Positions 51,911-60,787 of a stretch of 64,000 nucleotides of DNA are shown here, one piece after another. Origin of the DNA: Oenococcus kitaharae DSM 17330 (GTDB lineage Bacteria; Bacillota; Bacilli; Lactobacillales; Lactobacillaceae). The notes beneath the pieces were generated by a model that was not told where the DNA came from, did no database searches, and saw only the letters and a program-made list of their open reading frames with translations. The position numbers were made by a program, and so were the translations under genes. The stretch is from NCBI RefSeq assembly GCF_000241055.1, contig NZ_CM001398.1, positions 1,769,826 to 1,833,825 of the forward strand, in the 5' to 3' direction. The first letter of the stretch is position 1. The number at the start of each line of letters is the position of its first letter.

Positions 51911-53239
51911 TCAATTTAGCATGTGACGATAGTCATCACTGGTTGACGTTGATAAATGATGTTTTTGCTGTGCTAAAGCTATCCTAAGTTTATCAGGATC
52001 TGCTGTGAGCGATTGTAGCTCTTTAATCATTGCGTCACCATTACCAGCATCATAGATTAAGTCAGGACTCACGTAGTCAGCAGCATGATAAGTGTTCTGA
52101 AAAGATAAGATCAGCTGCTGATGCAAGAAAGCTTTCCGTACAGCCGACAGAATTTCATTGCCATGATTAATGTCCAAATAAAAATCATTGTCAGCCCATA
52201 GCTTCGAAATAAGCGGGGCAGGAACGTTTGGATAGAGATCCACATTGTCAAAATCAGCGAAAGCCATTAATTTGCTGGACATTTCCGTCAAAGCAGCAAT
52301 CGAAAAATGCATGCCGGGCAATGCTCGTACAAGTGTTTCTAATTGCTCGATCTGGTCAGAATTTGTCAAAATCAAAGCATTCGCTTTGCCTGTATTCTCA
52401 CGGAGATATTGAAACAAGAAGCTGAGATAGTGAATTTTATTTAATCCTTCGCCCTGATAGCTGCTCATCATTTGTTCAAAGTCAGCCTGATTTTGAAAAA
52501 TAATTTGTTTTGTACGCTGCTGATCATCATTTAAAATGACCTGCATATTGCCCGGGATCTGTTCGCCAAGCGCTTCATCCCAGAACAAAACGTCGTTGCC
52601 GGGTGTTTTTAGTGAATAAGAAAGCAGCATGGGTGTTGAAAGCGAGTTATAAAAAATGCGATCCAGCTTATAATGAGCTTCCTTTAAATAAAATAAGACA
52701 AAATCCGTCTTCGAAGGAAAAGAATAAACTTGAGCATGATAATTTAAGATAATATCACCGGTTTGATGATTTTCAATAATCGTCTCCGTGCCAGACAAAC
52801 TAAAGTAGCTGGTCGCAAACCAATGGCCATTTTCGTCACAAGTTGTTTCGGCAAAGCGCCGGCCAAAACGATCATAGTGATCAATCGACTGTGTCTTGCC
52901 CTGCCGATTGAACCATGCCACCTCAGAAACAATGCGATGATTTGCCAGCGGCAGGTAATAAGTCATGTGGCCTCGTTTGACACCATCATCAAAGATATCA
53001 GCAGCATTACCATCTGCGCGAATTTCCCAAAACTTTGGTATCGGGATCTCATAGAAACTTTTCGGCTTACCCTGCAAGTCATGATTGCCAGTCGAAAAGA
53101 AGGCATAGGGAGACTGCACCTGGTCGGGCAGAAAGCCATTATCATTAATCACAATCGTCGGCTGATGAAAACCTGAAAGCTGCAAAGACGCATACAAATC
53201 CTGACTGGCTTGATTAAAATTGTCAAATAAATTAATCAT
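51911..53239 (-). CDS. gtfB: Accessory Sec glycosylation chaperone GtfB
   Basis: 442 residues. GtfB partners with GtfA: it binds the acceptor serine-rich protein and stimulates GlcNAc transfer. The pattern matches the family: beta-meander with YDRFGRRFAETTCDENGHWF, then a Rossmann-like C-terminal half. It lacks the EX7E motif of active GT-B enzymes, as expected for the co-activator. Overlaps gtfA by 8 bp. Confidence 0.93.
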   Translation of the reverse strand: MINLFDNFNQASQDLYASLQLSGFHQPTIVINDNGFLPDQVQSPYAFFSTGNHDLQGKPKSFYEIPIPKFWEIRADGNAADIFDDGVKRGHMTYYLPLANHRIVSEVAWFNRQGKTQSIDHYDRFGRRFAETTCDENGHWFATSYFSLSGTETIIENHQTGDIILNYHAQVYSFPSKTDFVLFYLKEAHYKLDRIFYNSLSTPMLLSYSLKTPGNDVLFWDEALGEQIPGNMQVILNDDQQRTKQIIFQNQADFEQMMSSYQGEGLNKIHYLSFLFQYLRENTGKANALILTNSDQIEQLETLVRALPGMHFSIAALTEMSSKLMAFADFDNVDLYPNVPAPLISKLWADNDFYLDINHGNEILSAVRKAFLHQQLILSFQNTYHAADYVSPDLIYDAGNGDAMIKELQSLTADPDKLRIALAQQKHHLSTSTSDDYRHMLN

Positions 53240-54737
53240 GAATTGCCTCCAATAATTGCTGCCATTTCTTTTCTACTTTTGTTGTTAAAAAGTTTTCGGC
53301 AATATCATAGGATTGCTGTTGAAAAGCTTTTAAATCATCTTTCGTAAAGAGCTGGACTATCTTGTCGCTCATCTCATCAAGATTAAAGTGGAGTTCCTCG
53401 CTGCGGTCCGAAGGAATTAAGTAGCCATTTTGCTGATCTTTGATGAAGGTCTGGTTGCCATAACGGACATCAAAACCAATAATTGGCAGGCCGGACCCAA
53501 TCGCTTCTAGCAAGGTTAGGCCAAAGCCTTCACTGGTTGAGGCCGATAAATAGGCTCCATAATGCTGATAAACATTAGTTAGATCCACATGGCCCTTTAA
53601 ATGGATATAATCGCTTGCGCCTAATTTTTGAATCAGCTTGTTAATACGCTGCTCTTCGCCACCTTTGCCATATATATCGAAGGTCAGCTGCGGGATTTTT
53701 TCGTGTGCTTGGCTGACAGCAATCACAGCCCAATCGATATGTTTTTCTCCAGCAATACGAGAAGCTGTCATCAGGGAATAAGGCCGCCTCGCTTCTGTTG
53801 GATAAGACAAATGATCGATACTGCCAACCGGGATATCAGCAATACGGGGCTGAGTATGCATGTATTGATCAAATTGCTTGGCTAGCAATTTTTTCTGCTG
53901 GGCTGTGGCAGTAATGAAAAAATCAGTGTCAGCCGCATTTTCAAACTGGAATTCATAGAAATTATTCCATAGGACATAATCATCATTCGTACTGCCAGCA
54001 TTAAAGTGGTCCGCATGAATCACAACGCCAACTTTAGCCGGCCCTTTGGCCTTCATGATGGATGGACCGATACCAGTCGAGCGGTCAATAATCAAGCTGT
54101 CATCTGCCGTCAAATGCAGACAGGAAACAAAATATTGAATCAATAATTCTTTAGAATCAATGATACGATCCGGGAAACGATAAAACGCTTGACCCTGATC
54201 ATCGGTTACTTCTTCAAAAGCAACACTCCCGTTCTCATTCAGAAAACGCCGCAAATAGGCATGTGCGCGATTATCTTTAGGGGCATAATATTCCGTCAAA
54301 AAACGGCCATAACTATAATAATCTTTGCGAATCAGTTTCCCTCGAGAAACATATTCAACTCTTTCAACAAAAGACGAGCCCTGCTTTAGGTAGGCTGTGA
54401 CGATTGTATTGTTGCTCTGGAATATGTAGCGGACTTGTTTCTCGCTTCTCTCCACGCTGCTAGCAGCGAATGGAAAACTAGCTTCTAATTGTGACAAGGG
54501 ATAACTGCTAGGCGCAATTTCAAAATCCGAGAAGAAAGTATAAAGCCAAATAATTTCAGAATCCTGAAAACCAATGTTCTCTGTCAAATGCGCAATGTTT
54601 TCATTGAGAATCAAATCTGTAAAAATAAACTTAGCTGGTTGGTGCAACTTTCGAAAAATATTAGCTCGATAGGCCTGCGCATACTCAACACCACTGCTGG
54701 CCCAGCCAATACCGAGATTAAAACTATAAACTGTCAT
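53232..54737 (-). CDS. gtfA: Accessory Sec glycosyltransferase GtfA
   Basis: 501 residues, GT4-type GT-B enzyme that adds the first GlcNAc to Ser/Thr of the serine-rich adhesin. N-terminal MTVYSFNLGIGWASSGVEYAQ, the extended beta-meander insertion (about 70-200), and the EX7E motif in TSEGFGLTLLEAIGSGLP near residue 400. Overlaps the Gtf3-like gene by 4 bp (ATGA). Confidence 0.96.
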   Translation of the reverse strand: MTVYSFNLGIGWASSGVEYAQAYRANIFRKLHQPAKFIFTDLILNENIAHLTENIGFQDSEIIWLYTFFSDFEIAPSSYPLSQLEASFPFAASSVERSEKQVRYIFQSNNTIVTAYLKQGSSFVERVEYVSRGKLIRKDYYSYGRFLTEYYAPKDNRAHAYLRRFLNENGSVAFEEVTDDQGQAFYRFPDRIIDSKELLIQYFVSCLHLTADDSLIIDRSTGIGPSIMKAKGPAKVGVVIHADHFNAGSTNDDYVLWNNFYEFQFENAADTDFFITATAQQKKLLAKQFDQYMHTQPRIADIPVGSIDHLSYPTEARRPYSLMTASRIAGEKHIDWAVIAVSQAHEKIPQLTFDIYGKGGEEQRINKLIQKLGASDYIHLKGHVDLTNVYQHYGAYLSASTSEGFGLTLLEAIGSGLPIIGFDVRYGNQTFIKDQQNGYLIPSDRSEELHFNLDEMSDKIVQLFTKDDLKAFQQQSYDIAENFLTTKVEKKWQQLLEAIHD

Positions 54738-55765
54738 TTTTCTAAATGCTCCTGAACCATCAAGGCTTTGCCAATTGCGTCAATCAAACATTTTTTTGTA
54801 AAATAGCCCTTTCTCAAAAGCGGCGCAAAGTTTTCAACCTGTTTCACCATTTCTGCATATTGATTTTCAGTTAGCGCACTTACCATATCGTTCGCTTCAT
54901 CTAACGAAGATGCCACCAGCCCAAGATGATTGTCTTCGATAATGCTCTGATTAGAGATACCGCGATTAACAATCACAGGAATACCAGCAGATAAATAAGC
55001 TGACAGCTTATAAGAAATATTGATCTTGGAGTAGTTCCTTTCAGCCTGATTACTGATATTTTCGCTCCATACAAGCCCGAATCCGCCCGAGAAATGCAGC
55101 AGCAGATCAGCACCGCTTTTCCAGCCGCTAAAGGAAACATGCTTGTTTTGCTCCGCATCAAAATCAGTCGGCGTATCTGCAAAAACTTCTAGTGGGCTGT
55201 CGTAGTGCCAATTCTTCACAAATGGAAAACGGTCCGGATTGCCGGCGAAATAGAATTTTTTTTCAAAATTTTTTTTAAACACATCCATGTCTTGAGGATG
55301 GTCCCACATATGCTGAATCACAGTCTGGGCAGTTAAGCCATTGTCAGCAAGCTGCTCGCGCATATTCTGACTGGGCAGAATGACGACATGGGCAAGGTTG
55401 CAGAGATCAATATAGCGTTTCATTAAATAAGCATTATTCTCAAACATCAGAGGAATAAAATCGTGCACAAAAACAACTAATTTCAATCCTTGATAGGCTC
55501 TTAATTTACGTGCCATAGCTTCCTCAAATTCAACGCCATTCCAGCTTGGAATCTGCATAACGACAAGATCGCCATAACTGACACTAGCCAGCATGCCGTC
55601 TATCCGTTTGCTCATTTCCTGCCCATGGTCACTTCGAATCGGGTATGAATAGATACCAATTTCTTTAAAACCCAATTGTTCAGCCTGTTTAGCCACCATA
55701 TTTTGTGCTATTTGGGCCGTGCTGGCTTGTGATTGACCGTAAAGATTTGTAATATGAAACTTCAT
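54734..55765 (-). CDS. Gtf3/Nss-type glycosyltransferase
   Basis: 343 residues. It resembles streptococcal Gtf3/Nss, which adds a second sugar (glucose in S. parasanguinis) to GlcNAc on the adhesin. Conserved-looking parts: VVMQIPSWNGVEFE, VVFVHDFIPLMF and KLSAYLSAGIPVIV, a GT-B donor-site pattern. The sugar added here is not predictable. First of three co-oriented glycosylation genes, 52 bases after secA2. Confidence 0.88.
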   Translation of the reverse strand: MKFHITNLYGQSQASTAQIAQNMVAKQAEQLGFKEIGIYSYPIRSDHGQEMSKRIDGMLASVSYGDLVVMQIPSWNGVEFEEAMARKLRAYQGLKLVVFVHDFIPLMFENNAYLMKRYIDLCNLAHVVILPSQNMREQLADNGLTAQTVIQHMWDHPQDMDVFKKNFEKKFYFAGNPDRFPFVKNWHYDSPLEVFADTPTDFDAEQNKHVSFSGWKSGADLLLHFSGGFGLVWSENISNQAERNYSKINISYKLSAYLSAGIPVIVNRGISNQSIIEDNHLGLVASSLDEANDMVSALTENQYAEMVKQVENFAPLLRKGYFTKKCLIDAIGKALMVQEHLEK

Positions 55766-55817
55766 TATTCCCCCTTGTACCTGCTGTTTTTAATTATCTT
55801 TCTTCATAGCCATAAAA

Positions 55818-58172
55818 TTAAGCAAAGTAAATTGAAACACTGCCATCTTTTTCTTTGACTAGGTCGCTTAACATAAAGTTTCTTAAAGCCGATAAACGAA
55901 TAACTGATTTCATTTTCGCATAGGAAAGAGCTGCTTCACGCTGGTATTCAAAAATAGGATCTTTTTGTGAATATTGACGATTAACAACAGCAACTTTTAA
56001 CTGCTGCAAATTATCAACTTGTTCGACCCAAGCAGTGTCGATCGCTTTCAAAATCGACATCCTCTCGAAGTGAACCAGCTGTTGGAAATCAACGAGGAAC
56101 TTTTTCCGTTCCATTAATCTTTTTTTAACCAAGGGCAATAAAAGCGTGATCATCGCCTTCATGTCCTGGCTACGAAAGGCGTTGGGGCTATCTACGAAGT
56201 TGTAGTCCAAGTTGTCTAAGATAAAACGCACAATTTTCGTCTCTTGCAAGTTCTCTTTGTGAGCGAAAAAGTCTTTGAAAGCCATTTTGGCTATGAGAAG
56301 AATTTCTGCATCCAAAGATCCTTGAAAGAAAATAATTTTATTTCGAGTATCGTAAACCATGTCCCGCTGGATACGCAGATTCTCATCAAATTCTAAGGCT
56401 TGGATTCGCGTACGATGGGCCTGTTCATCTTCGTAACGCTGCGTTTTGTCTACCAAACTCCGGAACTTGTGCCTGCTGAGAATTTTTTTCGATTTCCTTC
56501 TAAAGTAATGGCGAACCCATTCAGGCCCTTGTTTGATCAGCAGATCGTCTTCTAAAGAAACAAAAAACTGGCTAAATCCTGGATCCCCTTGACGGCCAGC
56601 TCTTCCTCTGAGCTGATCGTCCACGCGCTTGCTTTTCATATGCTCAGTGGCGATCACAGCCAATCCGCCAAGCTGTGCCACACCCGGACCTAATTTAATA
56701 TCAGTCCCGCGTCCTGCCATGGCGGTTGCCACCGTCACGGCACCAGCTTGCCCAGCCTCAGCGACAATTTGAGCTTCTTTAGGAATGTTATAAGCATTTA
56801 ACACGTTATGAGCAATTCCCTTATCCAACAGAATGTTAGAATAAATTTCCGACATACCAACAGAACCAGTGCCCAGCAGGACCGGCTGGCCTTTTTTGTG
56901 CAAAACTTCAACTCTTTTCATTGAGTCAGCAATTTTCTCAGGCAAAGAAAGATACAAATGATCCGGCAAGTCTTGACGAATCGTGGGCTTGTTCGTTGCA
57001 ATTGAAATAACCTTCATATTGTATGTTTCCAAAAATTCTTCTTGACTGATCTTAGCTGTACCCGTCATGCCAGAAATTTTTTTAAACATGCGGAACAAAT
57101 TCTGGTAAGTGATTGAGGCCATAGCGCGAGTCTCAGGCGTCAATTCAACATGTTCCTTGGCTTCGATGGCTTGATGCTGGCCAGATTGCAATTTAGTACC
57201 CGGCATAACACGGCCGTCAATCGCATCTAATAATTGAACTTCTCCATGTTCAACAACATAATCCCGGTTCAGTTTCAGCAGCTCATGCGCTTTTAAAGCT
57301 AATTCGATGTGGCGGAACAAGTCTTGGTGCGGAACACTAAATAAATTATCGACATCAAAAAATCTTTCTGCCAGATCAATGCCGTGTTGGGTCAGCCAAA
57401 CATTTTTTTCTTCATCATCAAGTTTAAAATCGGGGCCTTTTTTTAAAGTACGGATAAAATTGTCACTAACGGCAAATAAATTAGATTGCACTTTCGGCGC
57501 ACCAGAAATAATCAAGGGTGTCTGGGCACTATCCAACAGCACAGAATCAACTTCATCAATCAAGACGTAATTAAAGGCCCGCATATATTTTTCGCTAGGA
57601 AAAGTCGACAAATTATCGATCAGATAATCAAAACCCAGCGCATAATTAGTCGTATAGACAATATCTGAGGCATAAATTTTCTTCTTGTCATCGACGGTCA
57701 GATCTTGTTCATCACTGCTGACGCCAACTGCCACAGAAAGGCCCAACCAGCGGTAAACGCGTCCCATGTCCTCTGCATCACGTTCAGCCAGATAGGCATT
57801 AGCTGTTACCAAAATCGCGCCCTGCCCGTCTAACGCATTCAGATACATGGGCATCGTAGCTGTCAAGGTCTTGCCTTCTCCAGTCTTCATCTCGGCAATA
57901 TTGCCTTCGTGCAGGACAATCGCACCGAAAACTTGGACATCAAAGGGTTTCATGGATAAAACACGGTAGTCAGCTTCGCGAACAACTGCAAAAGCCTCTG
58001 GTAGAAGATCGTCCAGACTCTCTCCTTGACCCAAACGCTTTTTAAAAACAGCTGTCTGAGCTTTCAGCGCGTCATCGGATAAAGAGGCCATTTGATCCTG
58101 TAAATCGTTAATTTGTTTCAGCAGATGCTGCGGGCTGCGATGCTGGTGTTTAATTAGGCTAAAATTTCTCAC
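55818..58172 (-). CDS. secA2: Accessory Sec ATPase SecA2
   Basis: 784 residues. Motor for export of the glycosylated adhesin through SecY2. Walker A MKTGEGKT (95-102), DEVDS Walker B, preprotein-binding and scaffold regions, and GRAGRQGDPG. It ends without the Zn-binding C-terminal tail of housekeeping SecA, typical of SecA2. GTG start at 58172; the nearest SD (AGGAG) is unusually far, about 15 bases, so coupling to asp3 is likely. Confidence 0.96.
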   Translation of the reverse strand: MRNFSLIKHQHRSPQHLLKQINDLQDQMASLSDDALKAQTAVFKKRLGQGESLDDLLPEAFAVVREADYRVLSMKPFDVQVFGAIVLHEGNIAEMKTGEGKTLTATMPMYLNALDGQGAILVTANAYLAERDAEDMGRVYRWLGLSVAVGVSSDEQDLTVDDKKKIYASDIVYTTNYALGFDYLIDNLSTFPSEKYMRAFNYVLIDEVDSVLLDSAQTPLIISGAPKVQSNLFAVSDNFIRTLKKGPDFKLDDEEKNVWLTQHGIDLAERFFDVDNLFSVPHQDLFRHIELALKAHELLKLNRDYVVEHGEVQLLDAIDGRVMPGTKLQSGQHQAIEAKEHVELTPETRAMASITYQNLFRMFKKISGMTGTAKISQEEFLETYNMKVISIATNKPTIRQDLPDHLYLSLPEKIADSMKRVEVLHKKGQPVLLGTGSVGMSEIYSNILLDKGIAHNVLNAYNIPKEAQIVAEAGQAGAVTVATAMAGRGTDIKLGPGVAQLGGLAVIATEHMKSKRVDDQLRGRAGRQGDPGFSQFFVSLEDDLLIKQGPEWVRHYFRRKSKKILSRHKFRSLVDKTQRYEDEQAHRTRIQALEFDENLRIQRDMVYDTRNKIIFFQGSLDAEILLIAKMAFKDFFAHKENLQETKIVRFILDNLDYNFVDSPNAFRSQDMKAMITLLLPLVKKRLMERKKFLVDFQQLVHFERMSILKAIDTAWVEQVDNLQQLKVAVVNRQYSQKDPIFEYQREAALSYAKMKSVIRLSALRNFMLSDLVKEKDGSVSIYFA

Positions 58173-58181
58173 AATAATAAG

Positions 58182-59264
58182 TCATTCGCTCCTATCCTGA
58201 TTCAGTTCTGCATAAGGCAACTTTTGTAAACGCGCTTGCTTGAAAACAGTTTTTTGAATAAAACCGTCAACACCCTGCTCTAAATTAGCAAGTGACAAAT
58301 AGCAGTGGCAATCTTGGTCTAAACGCAATTGATGATCTGAATCTGTCAAAATAGTCGATAGATGCTGCTGACGTTTTGATCCGATTCTTGTATATTGTTT
58401 TAAATCAGCTGGCTGAGATAAATAGTCAGCACTGATATAAGCTTGCGCATGAGCAAAAACATGGCGGTAATAAAGGGCTGCAAAGCTGGAAATGGGTCCA
58501 TAAGCAATCAAATTCATCGCCGAGAGCTTGTGTTTCTGGCAAAAGTGCGAGATATATATCCGAAAATCTCGTTCATAATCACGCTGGTCTTCATCTGCGA
58601 GATAAAAGCCCGCATAAGGACGTTGATCATTAATGACTAATAGATTTTTTAAAAGGGGCAGCTGGTCGGGATCGATCTGTTGGAAAAAATTCTTAGAGGG
58701 CTCTGTAAAGAGCAGATTCAGTTGATGCAGTTGGGGATCGGCATGTGCAAAGGATGATGTCAGACGGCTGGATGATGGCATCAAAGCAGCCTCCACAGCG
58801 TCTGCTTGGGCATCTTGCACTTGTGTTTCACTAATTCTAATCTCATGAAATAATAATTCATGCAGGCCCGCCTTAATCAGTCTGACCTCATAAGAAAAAG
58901 CTTTTTCAGGATAGACAAAATCCTGCTGCTGGTCAGTAATAGTCAGCATCTCGATTTCTTCTTGCGCAATCGTATAAAAAAATATTTGCGTATACAGCGT
59001 CTTCTCCGGCCTGCTCTGAGCATCAATTTCAATATGATAGTGATGGCCTCTTTTCAATGGCGGCAGCTGCGGAACAGTTCGGTCATTCTGAAAATTAGTG
59101 ATCGACTGCCAAGCGTGAATCTTAAAGCTGGCTGGCATTAATGGATTGACAAAGTCCACGCGATCAAGCGCTGAATAAGTCACGGAGCTGCCATATAGGT
59201 AATCATCGGAGTCGCCACTGGTCCAATAAATAATATGACTGATTGTGGCATTATCTGTTTTCAT
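58182..59264 (-). CDS. asp3: Accessory Sec protein Asp3 with Asp2-like C-terminal domain
   Basis: 360 residues. Residues 1-150 match the Asp3 beta-sandwich that binds Asp1/Asp2 and carbohydrate (IIYWTSGDSDDYLYGSSV, FVNPLMPASFKIHAW). Residues about 205-345 look like the hydrolase domain of the neighbouring Asp2: LLVINDQRPYAGFYL and NLIAYGPISSFAALYY align with Asp2 LLVADPRIEGGSFYL and LILSGLSMGSFGALYY. The Asp2 nucleophile Ser is Pro257 here, and the triad His is missing, so this domain should be inactive. The start overlaps the asp2 stop (ATGA). Confidence 0.9.
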   Translation of the reverse strand: MKTDNATISHIIYWTSGDSDDYLYGSSVTYSALDRVDFVNPLMPASFKIHAWQSITNFQNDRTVPQLPPLKRGHHYHIEIDAQSRPEKTLYTQIFFYTIAQEEIEMLTITDQQQDFVYPEKAFSYEVRLIKAGLHELLFHEIRISETQVQDAQADAVEAALMPSSSRLTSSFAHADPQLHQLNLLFTEPSKNFFQQIDPDQLPLLKNLLVINDQRPYAGFYLADEDQRDYERDFRIYISHFCQKHKLSAMNLIAYGPISSFAALYYRHVFAHAQAYISADYLSQPADLKQYTRIGSKRQQHLSTILTDSDHQLRLDQDCHCYLSLANLEQGVDGFIQKTVFKQARLQKLPYAELNQDRSE

Positions 59265-60787
59265 TCAGCGCCTCTCTGAAAATCGTGTCTTAAAATGTTG
59301 TGATACTGGCGCAAAAACCAATCATTGATAGCTGGACTATTATCATTATGGCGGCCAGGGATACCTTTGCTGATTAGTTGCGTATGCTGTTTTTGCAAAA
59401 CTGATAGCAGATCATCATAAGCCGTTGAGTCATAATCATCATTCAGCATATAAGCAATCGCAATTTTCGTATGCTGAAAATCAGTCTCCAAAAATCGTCT
59501 CCAAAAACGATCGTTTAATTCCTGGCCTGCATCAAGACGTGTTTCCTTTGTTAAAGAACGCAGAATATCCAGAGAAGTCGGAAAACCGCCAGGACGAATC
59601 ATTTTTTCGTTTGCAGCTATGCTGCCGATGTTGACAAGCGGTTTGCCTACGATAATCGCATCGGCATGCAGGCTGCTGCCATAATACAAAGCACCGAAGG
59701 AGCCCATTGATAGGCCGGATAAAATCAACTGCTGCTGATTAAAACCCAGTTTGGACAAGGCTGTATCAATTTGTTTCAGTACATTGCGTTCCAGTTCTCG
59801 AGAGCCTAAGTAAAAGGAGCCGCCTTCAATGCGAGGATCGGCAACCAATAGAAAAGGCGCTTTTAAGGCCTTCATCATACCGTAGCCTTCAAAACCTTCA
59901 GCACTGCGATAACCGGAGAAGTAAACATTCAAAGGCGGTTTTAAGTCACCAGGATTAAAATAAAACAAGAGTTCTTCCCTTTTGGTATCAGCATGACGCT
60001 GGCCGCCAACAACCAGCTGGCCATAACCATGACGAGACTTGCGATAATGCAAGGGCCCGATTTTAAGATGGCCGCGACCCTGAGCTTCGATAGAAAAGGC
60101 CAAAAAACTATCTTCACGATGAGACTGTAGCAGAAAAGGCTTTTGTAATTGTGCCTGGCCAATAACAACCTGTCGTTGAATATGCGAACCGCCTTTTGCT
60201 ATCATGCTCACGCGCAGCTTAATCTGTACACCGCCATCCACCGCAAATGCCGGCCACAGTTCATAGTCGCTATCAGGCCCAAGCGGAATATCATAACGCC
60301 AAGTTAAAATTTGGGAGAAACGGCTGCCAAAATCTCCGGACAATTCGATGCCTAAATGTCCGTCATAATGAATCAACCCTGTATAACTATCAGCGATATC
60401 CAAACGATCAACAGACATTTTCGCACCCAATTGGCCGCCCGTAAAGTCGCGATTCAAAAGTTGATAAACCTTAATCGGATCAGACATATCAATTGCATAG
60501 GCTTCTCTTGAAAGTAATAATCGTTGTTCTTCCTTTGAAAGCGCTAAAGCGGCATCATATAAAACGTAATAAGGCGCAATACGATGAAAAAGTGTTTTTA
60601 ACAGCTTTAAACTGGACATACTCGTGAATAAGTAAATGCCGAATTTTTCGTCCAGAATCGAGAGATCTACCGCCTGAGCGTCGCAAAAAAAGAACTGAAT
60701 TTTTTCGCTTTTCTCGTCAAGCAGTAGAGATCGCCAATCCTCATCGCCAATCTGCAAGACTTTAACTAATTTGTTTCTTTTATTCAC
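59261..60787 (-). CDS. asp2: Accessory Sec protein Asp2 (adhesin O-acetyltransferase/export factor)
   Basis: 508 residues. Asp2 is both needed for export and acetylates GlcNAc on the adhesin. The alpha/beta-hydrolase triad looks intact: Ser360 in GLSMGS, an Asp near 450 in YMLNDDYDS, and His480 in PGRHND. GTG start overlapping the asp1 stop by 8 bp. Confidence 0.95.
   Translation of the reverse strand: MNKRNKLVKVLQIGDEDWRSLLLDEKSEKIQFFFCDAQAVDLSILDEKFGIYLFTSMSSLKLLKTLFHRIAPYYVLYDAALALSKEEQRLLLSREAYAIDMSDPIKVYQLLNRDFTGGQLGAKMSVDRLDIADSYTGLIHYDGHLGIELSGDFGSRFSQILTWRYDIPLGPDSDYELWPAFAVDGGVQIKLRVSMIAKGGSHIQRQVVIGQAQLQKPFLLQSHREDSFLAFSIEAQGRGHLKIGPLHYRKSRHGYGQLVVGGQRHADTKREELLFYFNPGDLKPPLNVYFSGYRSAEGFEGYGMMKALKAPFLLVADPRIEGGSFYLGSRELERNVLKQIDTALSKLGFNQQQLILSGLSMGSFGALYYGSSLHADAIIVGKPLVNIGSIAANEKMIRPGGFPTSLDILRSLTKETRLDAGQELNDRFWRRFLETDFQHTKIAIAYMLNDDYDSTAYDDLLSVLQKQHTQLISKGIPGRHNDNSPAINDWFLRQYHNILRHDFQRGAE

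Noticed and set aside
58157..58186. An eight-codon minigene overlapping the secA2 start
   Set aside because: ATG with a nearby AGGAG and a quick stop is likely chance; the same AGGAG can serve secA2. No evidence that it is translated.
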